Positions 23,301-30,826 of a DNA stretch of 64,000 bases are shown piece by piece. Source of the stretch: Heliocidaris tuberculata (lineage: Eukaryota; Echinodermata; Echinoidea; Camarodonta; Echinometridae); assembly GCA_025618425.1 (NCBI GenBank), contig CM046832.1:68989707-69053706 (forward strand). Direction: 5' to 3'. The position numbers were made by a program, and so were the translations under genes. Numbering within the stretch: the first letter of the stretch is position 1; every line of letters starts with the position of its first letter. The notes beneath the pieces are model-generated. The model was not told the origin of the DNA and did no database searches. It saw nothing but the letters and a program-made list of their open reading frames with translations.

Positions 23301-26300
23301 TTTTACTTATCGCGCGCGAGATCGATGCTCATCGAGTGAAATGGTATCTGCGAAAAACAAATTGGAAAAGAAAAATCGCCCGGAATTGTGCGCATTCAGT
23401 GTATTTATGTACGTACATACATATACGCAGTGGCGGATTTAGGGGGGGGGGCAATCCCGGCCCGTGCCCCCCCCCCTTTTGAGGGAAAACAATGCATTGT
23501 GCCCCCCCCCCCATTTGCGATTGTGCCCCCCCCCCCTTTTCGACCAGGAAACCTTTTTTTTTTTTTTTTTTTGCTTGTCTGAGAATTATGGAGGGGAACT
23601 GGACCCCATAACACCCCCCCCCCCCCCACTAAGCGACTTTTGAAGGGCTGGTGAAAATTTTTTTTTTGGTCGACATTGGTACAGTGTTAACTTGGTGGTA
23701 AAGTAATACTTACATTAATACATGTATGTATAATGAAAACTTACATTCATGTAGGGAAAACAAATCATCAGAATGTGTAACTTCAACATGTTTTTACCTT
23801 AAACACTGAGGGGATAATTCCAGCAAGCTAGGAGTAAACAAGCAAGGAAACAGTGTCTTTTTAGATAGAAATAATGAAAAATTTCCAGCGGAAAGGGGGC
23901 GCTGCCCCCTGGACCCCCTGAACGGCTCGCTGCGCTCACCCAATTTTTTGGACACCCTGCTTTTTAATTTGGACACCCAATTTTTAAATCCTGGCTAAAG
24001 CCCTGCCTCCACCATGGGCTAAAATAAGCATAAATAAAGTGTATTCAAGTGCATTACTATCCTCCCAATGGACATGAGGACATGCACGTATATAAAAGCA
24101 TTGTATTTCCGAACAGGATGGTATTACCGAACGTGTACAGTTAAGTTAGGCGCATTAAAATGGCTTAACCTTTCATACGCGTGGGACTACACGCATGTTC
24201 TCCACACTATTTGACACAGAGAACAAAGGGCAGCAGATCATAAAATGAGGCAAAAAAAAACATAAATAATATCTTATTTTTACATGAAACCATGAAAACG
24301 ATTAAATAACTGATTGAAAAATCCCTTATTCTGAAAAATATCTCTATTTTGAATGAAACTTTAACCTAAAACAGCCGATTTCAAAGACCTCACGACCGAT
24401 ATGCATGCATGCAGTAGCCATTGTTTATATTGGCAACCCTCGATATAAAGCATGTTCGTGTAGAACGTGCAATCGACCTGCCGAACTACGAGTGATAACA
24501 AAAAGTGTGCGCGTAATATTTTTGTTGATTAGACCGAGCATAATGAGGATTAGACCGAAAATTCTGTCTCTCGTTCATTAGCCTCTTTATTATTTACAGG
24601 GTCGGCCATTCACTTAGAGACAGAAACACTCCTATCACTCTGCTGTGCAAACTTTCTGAGAGCCGACGAACAGTTGGCATGTAGTCGTAAAAAGGCTTGT
24701 AGACCCCTTTTTTATTATTTTCATTTTCATTATTATGAAGGGAAAAATGTGATGAATTCATTACGAACTCGCACACATCGATTTTTTTCCCTTCATAATA
24801 ATTTTCCCTTGTACGTAGACTAGAACGGGTGCGATGTTATCTTCATTCCTGCGCAGTGGGAACCATTTGAATACGGCTGAAAGATTTTCAAAACAGAGAA
24901 TAACTTGGACCCTGAATTACCTGAAAAAGGAGCATTACAAGGAATAAAACAGTCAAATTGGTAAGTGAACAGATTCGTGAATGTCTAGAGCCTAGGCCTA
25001 ATCTAATGTAAAATATTTTTTAAAAAAGGGGTCTACAAGCCTTTTTACGACTACATGCCGACTGTTTGTCGGCTCTCAGAAAGTTTGCACAGCAGAGTGA
25101 TAGGAGTGTTTCTGTCTCTAAGTGAATGGCCGACCCTGTCAAAATAATAAGAGGCTAATGAACGAGAGACAGAATTTTCGGTCTAAATGAGGATATTTCT
25201 CCCATAGGGGCACGTTCGGAACTACAATACCATTTTCAAGGGACCAAACGCCGCGTCGCTGGGAAGGGGTTCGCTGGGAAGGGGATATCGTATTAAATCT
25301 ACGTTGTCTTTTTAAAATTCCATCAACTTCTTTTTCTGTAGGACTTTGAGCATTCATTTCTGTAAAGTGTTCGGAAACTGGATCCACTACCATACTACAC
25401 TTATGGAGGTTTAAAATTAAACCTTGGGTTAGATAAACCTCAGAACAAGAGGAACTTTCACAGACAACTTGCTGGTAAGTAATATTATGAGTTTCACTCT
25501 TCTGATTTGGCATTTTTGCTGGATATATTACAGCAGGTTGGAGCTGCATAGTTTCAAGTGGGGCTGAGTGGTTCAGACACACGAGTGTCAGATTGATAAA
25601 AATGATAAGCCACGGAGCTCGTACAGCTAGGCAAGGGCTAGTATGATTGGCGCAGACTTGGGCACTCTGGCCATATAGTAATGTCAAATCATAGGTCTAG
25701 GCCACTCAACTTATGCGAGGTTACTGGGCCGAGGTTATTGGGCCTAACGTTAAGAGTTACATACGCAAGTGCGTATAGTCATGGATTGTATTTCCGAACA
25801 GATTGTATTACCGAATGTGTACAGTTAAGCGCCTAAAATGGGTTTTCATACGCGTGGGACTACGGGTATGAAAACCACACTATTGAAACAAAGGTTGTGT
25901 CTTTTTCCCATAGGTTTCACATGTTCGGAAATACAGTACCTTTTTCAAGGGACCAAAACACCGCGTCGTTGGGAAGGGGTTCACTCAGAAGGGAATATCG
26001 TATTAAATCTACTTTGTCTTTTAAAAATTCCATCAACTTCTTTTTCTGTAGGACTTTGAGCATTCATTATGTAAGTTTGACAGATATTCGTTTGATATTT
26101 CAATTTTTATTTGCTATCGTTGATTTTCTGAAAAGTGTTCGGACACTGGATCCACCATCATACATGCATGTAGCTCTATATAGCATGGCCACTTAAGCTT
26201 ATCTGAAGATAGGCCTAGGCTACACTGAAAGCTTCAGTCTCTCATTTCGGCGGTTGTTACGCTGAGACTACGTCTGGCTCCACTGACCGCCTCCATTTCG

Positions 26301-27573
26301 AGACTGAAGTCTATGCTGTGCTGTGTGTTAGGAGCCAACGGAAAGGGCAACGGGTACGGGATCGCAGAGAAGAGATTTGAATTTCGGACTCTTTATGGCA
26401 TTTATGTAACAATGACACTCATAAAGATACGCTAATTTAATTATGCCATTGAATAAATTTAGAACACACTCCATGTATTTTGCTTACCATACCTTACTTC
26501 TTCGGCTCCTTATTTCAACCTGAAGTTGAAGAAAGACATCTTCGCAGGCAAGAGTCGTCGTAATTGACGTGACCCGGAAGTTCTTCAAAGTGCATTGATT
26601 TGAACGTATATACAGCTCCCGATCCCAGAGAAGAAGATGAGGCAGTTTTATGGCGATCACCTCAAAGTAAGCTCATAATATTCTTATTTTCATTCGAAAT
26701 TTTATATTAGTCTAAATCATATACCTTCCAGGTATTATAGTCAAGGATTGTAATTCCGAACAGATTGTATTACCGAACGTGTACAGTTAGGCGCCTAAAA
26801 TGGGTTTTCATACGCGTGGGATTACGCGTATGAAAACCACACTATTGAAACAAAGCCTAGGTTGTGTCTTTTTCCCATAGCTTTCACACGTTCGGAAATA
26901 CAGTACCTTTTTCAAGGGACCAAAACGCTGCGTCGCTGGGAAGGGGTTCACTCGGAAGGGAATATCGTATTAAATCTAAGTTGTCTTTTTAAAATTCCAT
27001 CAACTTCTTTTTCTGTAGGACTTTGAGCATTCATTATGTAAGTTTGACAGATATTCGTTTGATATTTTATTTGCTATCGTTGATTTTCTGAAAAGTGTTC
27101 GGACACTGGATCCACCACCATACTATTAGATACCTGAAATTTCATTTGTGATAATTTTTTAAATAGAAATAGATCTAGATCTAGATCTAAATAGACCTAC
27201 ATGTGTACGTCAAAAATGAGGATAAATGGAATTCCCCAGATTCGGGGGAATTTAGGTGGTTTGGCACCCTAACAGTGCGAGATAGGCACGAGTACCGTCT
27301 GTGTATGGGGAAGGTCGAAAATGTCAAAATTATTAAATTATTCCCCAGGAGCAGTCGGTTAGGTCTATTTCTGTCTAGGCCAAGGCCTACTCAGTTATCT
27401 CCAATAACCTCGCATACGTGTGAATGACTCAGTTCAATAATACGCAGCGAAACATCCAGCTCCAAAAATAATCCCCTAAAATTTAAAGAAGCATAAAACA
27501 CGTTACGGAAAGGAAGGAGTATCGTTTACTCATCAATACAGTGGGTTACCTTAACAGATTTGATAGATGACAT
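5266..27573 (-). CDS. HSD17B10: 3-hydroxyacyl-CoA dehydrogenase type 2 / 17-beta-hydroxysteroid dehydrogenase 10, complete spliced gene
   Basis: The coding sequence is the join, in transcript order, of 27550-27573, 9594-9758, 8682-9084 and 5266-5456, giving 260 residues (the human enzyme has 261). All introns have GT-AG ends and the phases fit (0, 0, 1). Visible features are the N-terminus MSSIKSVK, the NAD-binding TGGASGLG at residues 15-22, DLPNS after the second strand, SCAG at 89-92 (most family members have NCAG), and the catalytic triad Ser154, Tyr167 and Lys171 ([13 protein letters not shown]). The C-terminus ends LDGALRMQP, matching the family. The enzyme is an NAD-dependent short-chain dehydrogenase of the mitochondrial matrix, acting in isoleucine and short-chain fatty acid oxidation and, in animals, as a subunit of mitochondrial RNase P. 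No lesion was seen. The unusual aspect is intron 1, about 17.8 kb of nested transposons. Confidence 0.95.
5457..6779. other. HSD17B10 intron 3, proximal part, with a possible LINE 3' tail
   Basis: Mostly AT-rich intron sequence without coding signal. Between about 6520 and 6745 a T-rich stretch runs into GTGCAGGGCCCTAAAGAATA, then GTTACCCTGGGTAATA and AATAAAATAAAC. This resembles the 3' untranslated end of CR1/L2-type LINEs, and no reverse transcriptase remains beside it. The LINE assignment is tentative. Confidence 0.45.
6780..8440. repeat. Tandem array of about 150-bp units with GGAC tail (in HSD17B10 intron 3)
   Basis: About ten units are anchored by CTCAAATGGTTCTTGAG at 6802, 7101, 7253, 7409, 7561, 7707, 7860, 8015, 8171 and 8332. 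Each also carries TGACCTTTGACC and ATGGTGATACATACTAGCA. A higher-order period of about 299 bp is visible: units at 7409 and 7707 share GAACGAGGCTAACAGC, and units at 7253, 7561 and 7860 share GTTAACAAGGCTAACAC. The array closes with GGGACGGACGGACGGACAG and ATGCCTCCGGCACCACC. It is non-coding. Confidence 0.9.
8682..9084 (-). CDS. HSD17B10: HSD17B10 exon 3 (catalytic core)
   Basis: 403 bp, phase 0 in and phase 1 out. It carries SCAG (89-92), Asn120 in VNTAGTF, Ser154, Tyr167 and Lys171, and ends at TIAPG, where the codon is split by the donor GTATGC. In human the same region is divided among several exons, so introns appear to have been lost here or gained in vertebrates. Confidence 0.97.
9085..9593. 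other. HSD17B10 intron 2
   Basis: A 509-bp AT-rich intron between a GTAAGT donor and a CCATCAG acceptor. No repeat structure or other gene is visible. Confidence 0.8.
9594..9758 (-). CDS. HSD17B10: HSD17B10 exon 2 (Rossmann NAD-binding segment)
   Basis: The exon has 55 codons and phase 0 at both ends, with acceptor TTTCTAG and donor GTAAGT. It encodes the first beta-alpha-beta unit: TGGASGLG glycine-rich loop, then MVIVDLPNS, whose Asp selects NAD(H), ending CKFSPGD. Confidence 0.96.
9759..10109. other. Start of HSD17B10 intron 1 side, with a MITE-like end
   Basis: From about 9872 the sequence GGCCCGTATTCTTGAAAGGC resembles, in inverse orientation, the sequence near 22225-22258 (GGCCACTTTCGAGAATATAT, then GGGCC). 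These may be the two halves of one inverted-repeat element split by the array and the LINE between them, or two independent copies. No gene is seen. Confidence 0.35.
10110..10736. repeat. Tandem array (about 150-bp units), left part, split by LINE
   Basis: About four units carry TTTTGGTGATGCTGCC, CAGTGTTCCGTC and TTTATAGGGTCAAAGGTCAT. The array resumes after the LINE at about 20884. It starts with GCAGAATGCCGGAGG and a (GCC)n stretch at 10157-10171. Confidence 0.88.
10768..10773 (-). promoter_or_regulatory. Polyadenylation signal AATAAA of the LINE
   Basis: TTTATT on the plus strand reads AATAAA on the LINE strand, 15 bases before the poly(A) tail. It marks a genuine retrotransposon 3' end rather than a truncation. 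Confidence 0.75.
11160..11415. repeat. Simple repeats: (ATT)n-rich and (TA)n/(CA)n microsatellites
   Basis: ATT/AAT trinucleotide runs at about 11180-11250 and a TA/CATA run at about 11317-11405, including an uninterrupted (TA)n near 11339-11374. They lie in the 3' untranslated part of the LINE. Confidence 0.85.
11442..15104 (-). pseudogene. LINE ORF2 relic: AP endonuclease and reverse transcriptase
   Basis: Reading downstream from 15104, an endonuclease domain begins [10 protein letters not shown] and includes FVQETF, GGDFNM, SRLDYW and a terminal APDHSAIL. The reverse transcriptase follows ([52 protein letters not shown] at about 13070-13056). The C-terminal part ends in a zinc-knuckle-like motif, [16 protein letters not shown]. 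Lesions are an in-frame TGA at 14343-14345, a frameshift at an A-run near 13680, and further frameshifts near 12905, 12650 and 12160. There is also an in-frame deletion where FDS is joined directly to CVMNG; the usual palm segment of about 30 residues is missing. Confidence 0.92.
16337..16899. mobile_element. MITE with CACTG ends and TA target duplication, extremely C-rich on one strand
   Basis: The ends are CACTGCAAAAAAC and CCCTTACAGTG, with TA on both sides (16335-16336, 16900-16901). The ends match those of the element at 47412-47605. The interior plus strand is C/A-rich and nearly free of G and T, with long C-runs at 16369-16383 and 16507-16523. It yields long but spurious ORFs on both strands. 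Confidence 0.7.
16764..16797. repeat. Perfect hairpin inside the C-rich MITE
   Basis: AACCAAGGAGTTAT and ATAACTCCTTGGTT are exact reverse complements separated by six bases. It could form a stable stem-loop in single-stranded DNA or RNA. No T-run follows, so nothing suggests a terminator. Confidence 0.7.
16975..18710. repeat. Two diverged tandem copies of an approximately 900-bp segment
   Basis: Copy 1 (about 16975-17935) and copy 2 (about 17945-18710) match in the same order: a GGTCAGGA(G/A)TTCA block, AAAGCCGA(C/A)TTCCTGCA, AACATGAAAACAA, then GTAGCAGCA(T/A)TTCGTT, TTCGTAGGAATGCA and a final AATGATTACA followed by A-runs. They are much diverged with many indels. There is no coding potential. 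An ending in an A-run suggests retroposed or tandemly duplicated non-coding units. Confidence 0.75.
19784..20653 (-). CDS. LINE ORF1 protein (L1 ORF1-like nucleic-acid-binding protein), intact
   Basis: An uninterrupted 289-residue frame from ATG at 20653 ([13 protein letters not shown]) to TAA; an upstream in-frame ATG at 20713 is also possible. The order is a basic, Pro-rich N-terminus, a long heptad-patterned segment (about residues 30-105, from [10 protein letters not shown] through [17 protein letters not shown]) expected to form a coiled coil, an RRM-like part with ANLLFYGA and [15 protein letters not shown], and a basic C-terminal domain ([20 protein letters not shown]). This matches the trimerising ORF1 protein of L1-type LINEs, which coats the element RNA. 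Between RRM and C-terminal domain sits a five-fold GATP repeat encoded by a 12-bp tandem repeat (about 20001-20060), which is unusual. Confidence 0.85.
   Translation of the reverse strand: MATRARTAKDKAGPPTPAKDAGNASPQLTLADLYKKITETSSSLGDKLDKLSNEVNQINKRFEELEDSVVFHSAKINEVEKEVIPALKTSLKAEIEKLQNNLIMMEIHNRKANLLFYGATEKRGEDIYTVLKEIFMHLGLQEREADQIQVVNAHRLPRRNAAANLGPNPIIAKFCYMRDRDRIHHASEDQQRNRPRTSGATPGATPGATPGATPGATPERESQPGSHQPRISVRTDLPPALKAQRGKFANEAFKMRREKGLSTKIVIQDAKVVLKWKEKGSTTWNNYTE
20884..22140. repeat. Tandem array (about 150-bp units), right part
   Basis: About eight further units of the array begun at 10110, with GTGATGCTGCC and TTTATAGGGTCAAAGGTCAT recurring. It closes with GTCCGGGCCACTGGTGG, GTGCCGGGGGATACATTCG and GGAGATTTCTAG. 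With the LINE removed, the whole array would be about 1.9 kb. Confidence 0.88.
22141..22714. other. Unassigned intron 1 sequence
   Basis: AT-rich, no coding signal. The right end contains overlapping self-complementary words (CCATGGTCTAAACCATGG) just before the hAT insertion; these look like the end of an older inverted-repeat element. Confidence 0.45.
22723..24005. mobile_element. Non-autonomous hAT-type transposon, 1283 bp, 8-bp target duplication
   Basis: The ends are CAGTGGTTTAGCCAG and CTGGCTAAAGCCCTG, a 15-bp imperfect inverted repeat of the CAGNG type. CCTCCACC is duplicated exactly on both sides (22715-22722 and 24006-24013). Both features are hallmarks of the hAT superfamily. No transposase frame is present. 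A second repeat (23428-23672) lies inside it. Confidence 0.9.
23428..23672 (+). mobile_element. Related G/C-run repeat nested in the hAT element
   Basis: It starts CAGTGGCGGATTTAGG followed by G- and C-runs, TTGCTTGTCTGAGAATTATGG and AAGCGACTTTTGAAGGGC. The same blocks occur in the complete element at 49385-49746. The right terminus is missing, so this copy is 3'-truncated. Confidence 0.65.
24551..25185. mobile_element. Mutator-like foldback element, 635 bp, 9-bp target duplication
   Basis: Terminal inverted repeats of about 165 bp (24551-24712 and 25024-25185) start TAGACCGAAAATTCTG and are almost identical; the spacer is about 310 bp. The 9-bp sequence AATGAGGAT is exactly duplicated at 24542-24550 and 25186-25194. 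A 9-bp duplication with long inverted repeats fits the Mutator (MULE) superfamily. There is no transposase. High arm identity suggests a recent insertion into copy A of the local duplication. Confidence 0.88.
26637..26666 (+). CDS. Speculative first coding exon of an unidentified plus-strand gene
   Basis: ATG opens ten codons ([10 protein letters not shown]) followed directly by a consensus donor GTAAGC. Upstream sequence (26540-26600) is less AT-rich, with GACGTGACCCGGAAGTTC (CRE half-site and ETS-like CCGGAAGT), as in TATA-less promoters. No second exon was found, and it lies within HSD17B10 intron 1 on the opposite strand, so it may be chance. Confidence 0.18.
27550..27573 (-). CDS. HSD17B10: HSD17B10 coding exon 1 (start codon)
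   Basis: Eight codons, MSSIKSVK, are followed directly by the donor GTAACC. The phase 0 junction joins SVK to GLVGLVTGG of exon 2, exactly where the human protein reads SVK-GLVAVITGG. This homology across the junction supports a 24-bp coding exon almost 18 kb from the next one. The 5' UTR extends to an unknown point upstream (above 27573). Confidence 0.88.
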
Positions 27574-28045
27574 AGTTCCACTACTAGCTAGTTCCACTAG
27601 AAACCTCCTCTTCCTTGATCCTCTTCTTTCTGGCGCAGCGTATGTCAATGATGTGCCGTGCGCGTGCACGTGCGGCCGGGGAATAATCCGGCCTATGATG
27701 GCCGGCCTTAACCGTACTAGTATGGCAAGCCATCGGGGTCTACTTACGTCTACTCACCACGCGTACTTGATTTTCGATACACGTACCTATATTGACCAAT
27801 CAGAAGCCAGTATTCAGTACGCGTACTGTTTTTGGTCATCACGTCACGTGTGTTTAAGGGTAAGTGTACTTTACTTTTACAGACGTTACTGACCCCTCCG
27901 GCCATAGGTGGCCAAAGGGTTCAGAAGCGTCAGTTAATGCAACGTGTGCTTTGTCATTTAGGTAACGTGTACCTTGACTAGTCATTACGTGACGTCTATA
28001 CAATTACGTGTACTCTGGTCGTTACGTGACGTCAGCTAAGAGTTA
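27574..28045. promoter_or_regulatory. HSD17B10 5' flank occupied by an ACGT-rich element with CRE and E-box words
   Basis: Directly upstream of the HSD17B10 start codon. From about 27716 the sequence belongs to an ACGT-rich repeat whose inverse copy lies at 37668-37850 (shared GGCAAGCCATCGGGGTCTAC). It contains TCACGTCACGTGTG (about 27839-27852), ACGTGACGTC (27987-27996) and a full TGACGTCA CRE at 28027-28034, plus GACCAATCAGAAG, a CCAAT box. No TATA box is obvious. The promoter role is inferred from position. Confidence 0.5.
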
Positions 28046-28059
28046 GTCTATTTCCAGGA

Positions 28060-28090
<31 letters not shown>

Positions 28091-28480
28091 TTTTTTGGTG
28101 TCAATAAAGCAAACCATGTACGTTAATAATATTGTTCAATAAGGGAAGTATAGGGCTTGGCAGGGGCTAGGGTGTTCAATATATTTCTGTTGGTGACTGA
28201 TTATTAATTCGTCCTATAAATTTTTAGAGTAGTAGTAGTAGGCCTACACTCTTTTTAGCAAACTAACAAAAATCAAAGTAAAGTATAAACCGTGTAGAGT
28301 TGGTTTATTATTGTCATTACTACTACTACTACTCATTTTTATTTTATTATTATGATCGTTGTTATTACTATCATAATTATCATCTTCATCATTGTCATTA
28401 TTATTATTATCATTATTATTATTCTTATTATTATCATTATTCTTATTAATAATGTTTTTATTATTGTCACAAAAATTTGT
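28046..28480. repeat. Poly-T run and (ATT/ATC)n simple repeats
   Basis: A near-continuous T-run at 28059-28096, then trinucleotide repeats of TTATTATCATTATTATTATT type at about 28310-28460. The Asn-rich ORF on the other strand is only the translation of these repeats. Confidence 0.85.
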
Positions 28481-30649
28481 CATGATGAAATTAATGTATA
28501 AAGTTTATCCATAAATACCATGTAATGAGCGGAGGAAAGAAAAACAAGTGAGAACTCCCCACATGTACAGCTCATGTTTACTATATATAGTCAAAGCTAT
28601 ATAGTGCATGCAAAGTATACAAACTTCTACTACATGGACACTATTCACGCTCTTATCCTCCATCTGTTGTGCAATTAAGGGTCATGACCTCTTGTGGACT
28701 CGTCATGACCACTGGAAGGCCGCCTGTTTACCCAAGGTTAACCAGCTGATATCCAGTGCATAAGGGGTACTAATACATGAATGGGGAGATGGCTTGCCTA
28801 TCCTTAATTGCTATAACCAGGGAATCTTAGTTACATTAATACATCCCCATGCTATAACCAAGGACTTATCTGCTATAACCATTGAAACGAGACATACTCG
28901 TCCTCCTCCCCCCCCCCCCCTTCCCCAACGAAAAAATGTGAACCCCCTCCCCCTCCAAAAAAAAAAAAAAAAAAAAAAAAAGAAGAAGAAGAAGAAGAAG
29001 AAGAAAAAAAAAAAAACTAGTGTAAAATAACAAACGGTTTGTTTTCTTAACAAAGAAAAAAAATCTTCTTCATGGGTTGTTACACTCCTTGGCATTATAT
29101 ACTTGAACTTTGAAAAAGCATAGAAGATTTGTAATCCATGTGGAGGCAGAGCTAGATTCCACTAAATTTCGTCATAGGGCCTATACTAAGGCTGGGGGTG
29201 TATCGGCTGTCAATGTCACACAGGCCTAATGGATATTCTAGTCGCAAAGGCGTTAGAGAAAAGACTGTTGATAAATTCAATGTATTCGATAAAACAATTA
29301 TTTTTTTAAAGACTGAACGTTCGTACGTTATACAGGGAGGGGGCGGGGGGGGGGCGGGATGTGACTGTTGCTGGGATTGAACAAGAACACACGCAAATTA
29401 TAATTATAATTATAATTATTATATTATAAATTAAGAGAGATCATTTTCTCAGTGCAGCAGTCTAAATCAGATAAATAAAGGACAATTTTATCACAGGATT
29501 GGCAATTGACAGGAGGGGCATTTGTTCACTCAGGAGATTTTCTTTTGTCAAAGCAAGGACACTTTGCTTGATTTCGGAAATCGGCAGAGGGCCCATCGAG
29601 CCCCTTGCTGAACCCCGGTTCCCCCGCCATGGTAATGTACATTTTATGTTCACTCAATTGATGTTTAAATCATCATCAGCATCGATCCTTCTTCTCCCCT
29701 ACCCCTTTTTATATAGAAGAGATCGAGCCTCTGTCCCACAAAATCGTGGTCTCGCATGTAGATTGAGTTTCTATAGTACGCGATGATAAGTACTTCATCT
29801 ATTGAAAAAAAAATTGTTGCCATACTGCAAAATTATGGTTTTGTGTGTGTTTGGGAGGGGGCAAAACTATTTTGTAGCCCACTAACTGATAGAGTTAAAC
29901 TTCTGCCCCCTCCCTTTTACTCCACCGGGATTCTATCAACATAGGCACGGTTTCCAGTGCTGTTTCATCACCAGTATATTATGTAACGGAGCGTGGGGAC
30001 CATGATTTGTGAGAAAATTTTGGTTTTGGTATGGTGAAATTTTGCCTCTTTATTTTAGAGCACTAATTTTTTTTTATCGTGATACAGCAAAATTTATTGT
30101 CATGGAGGGGGGGGGGACCAATAAAAGAGGAAAGTGCCCCCCCCCCCCCCCAGCCCCACGCGGCCGCCCGAAGACATACCGGAAAATAAGAGGGGGCTTA
30201 TAGCTACCTAGTAAGATTATTGATATTTTGGGCTGTTGAACTCCATAAAATTTCGTACTTTTTACCACTATGGAAAGCTTATTCATTGCTTACTGCAAAT
30301 TATTAAGTGCAATATAGGTTCTTGTCTCGCTATGGGCGGGGGCAAATTGAGTATAGCCCGCCCCTTACTTCCGAGGCCTTGACTTAAACTGCGTTTCTAC
30401 AGAGCAGTCTTTAGAAACACTACCTCATTAATATGCGAGGGAATGGTGAAGAGACCGAGTAAGAAACAAAAAATTAGAGCACTAGAAAATATAAATATTT
30501 TCCATATTTTTTACTGTAAAATAATTTATGTCACATCATTTTTCCTTGCGAGTGGGCGGAAAGACAGTGTTACCCATTTTATTTTGGGGCCTTGTAGTAT
30601 ACGGGATTTGTAAATAGTGACCATTTATATTGTGCCATGTTTGTCAAAA
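28481..30649. other. Intergenic, no gene seen; homopolymers and dispersed repeat pieces
   Basis: Contains a C-run, A-run and (GAA)n at 28906-29016, a G-run at 29335-29355, an (AATT)n piece near 29395-29420 and a C-run at 30137-30152. The block GAGAAAATTTTGGTTTTGG near 30010 recurs at about 36852, marking a dispersed repeat. No splice-flanked coding segment was recognised. Confidence 0.5.
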
Positions 30650-30826
30650 GATAAAAACTACTTTCGAAAAATAAACTCAGGACAATTTCAATAGCCCTGT
30701 CTATCACCTTTAGAAATGTGCTAACAATACAATGACGTATTACGTAATCCGAACCTGATTTCTATGGGCAGTACAATAGGCCTTTGAAATTACCCTAGAG
30801 TTTATTTTTCGAAGGTAGTTTTTATC
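30650..30826. mobile_element. MITE with about 45-bp inverted ends
   Basis: The left end GATAAAAACTACTTTCGAAA and continuing AAATAAACTC mirrors the right end (GAGTTTATTTTTCGAAGGTAG, given here in part: TTTATTTTTCGAAGGTAG then TTTTTATC). The interior has TATTACGTAATCCG. No coding potential and no certain target duplication. Confidence 0.75.

Larger units (their letters stand above)
24097..27123. repeat. Three-copy local duplication
   Basis: Copies A (24097-25395, interrupted by the foldback at 24551-25185), B (25786-26163) and C (26758-27123) share TTGTATTTCCGAACAG, CATACGCGTGGGACTAC, TTTTTCCCATAGG, AAGGGACCAAA and AATTCCATCAACTTC, then TTCTGTAGGACTTTGAGC. Copies B and C contain about 55 bp (GTAAGTTTGACAGATATTCG onward) that copy A lacks; the missing piece is bounded by short ATT repeats. 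No conserved reading frame exists across the copies, so they are not gene copies. Confidence 0.85.

Noticed and set aside
25139..25687. 182-codon ORF with a hydrophobic segment
   Set aside because: It crosses the end of a Mutator-like element and one copy of a triplicated repeat; the other two copies do not preserve the frame.
28794..29095. Lys-rich and Phe-rich ORFs
   Set aside because: Direct translations of A-runs and GAA repeats.
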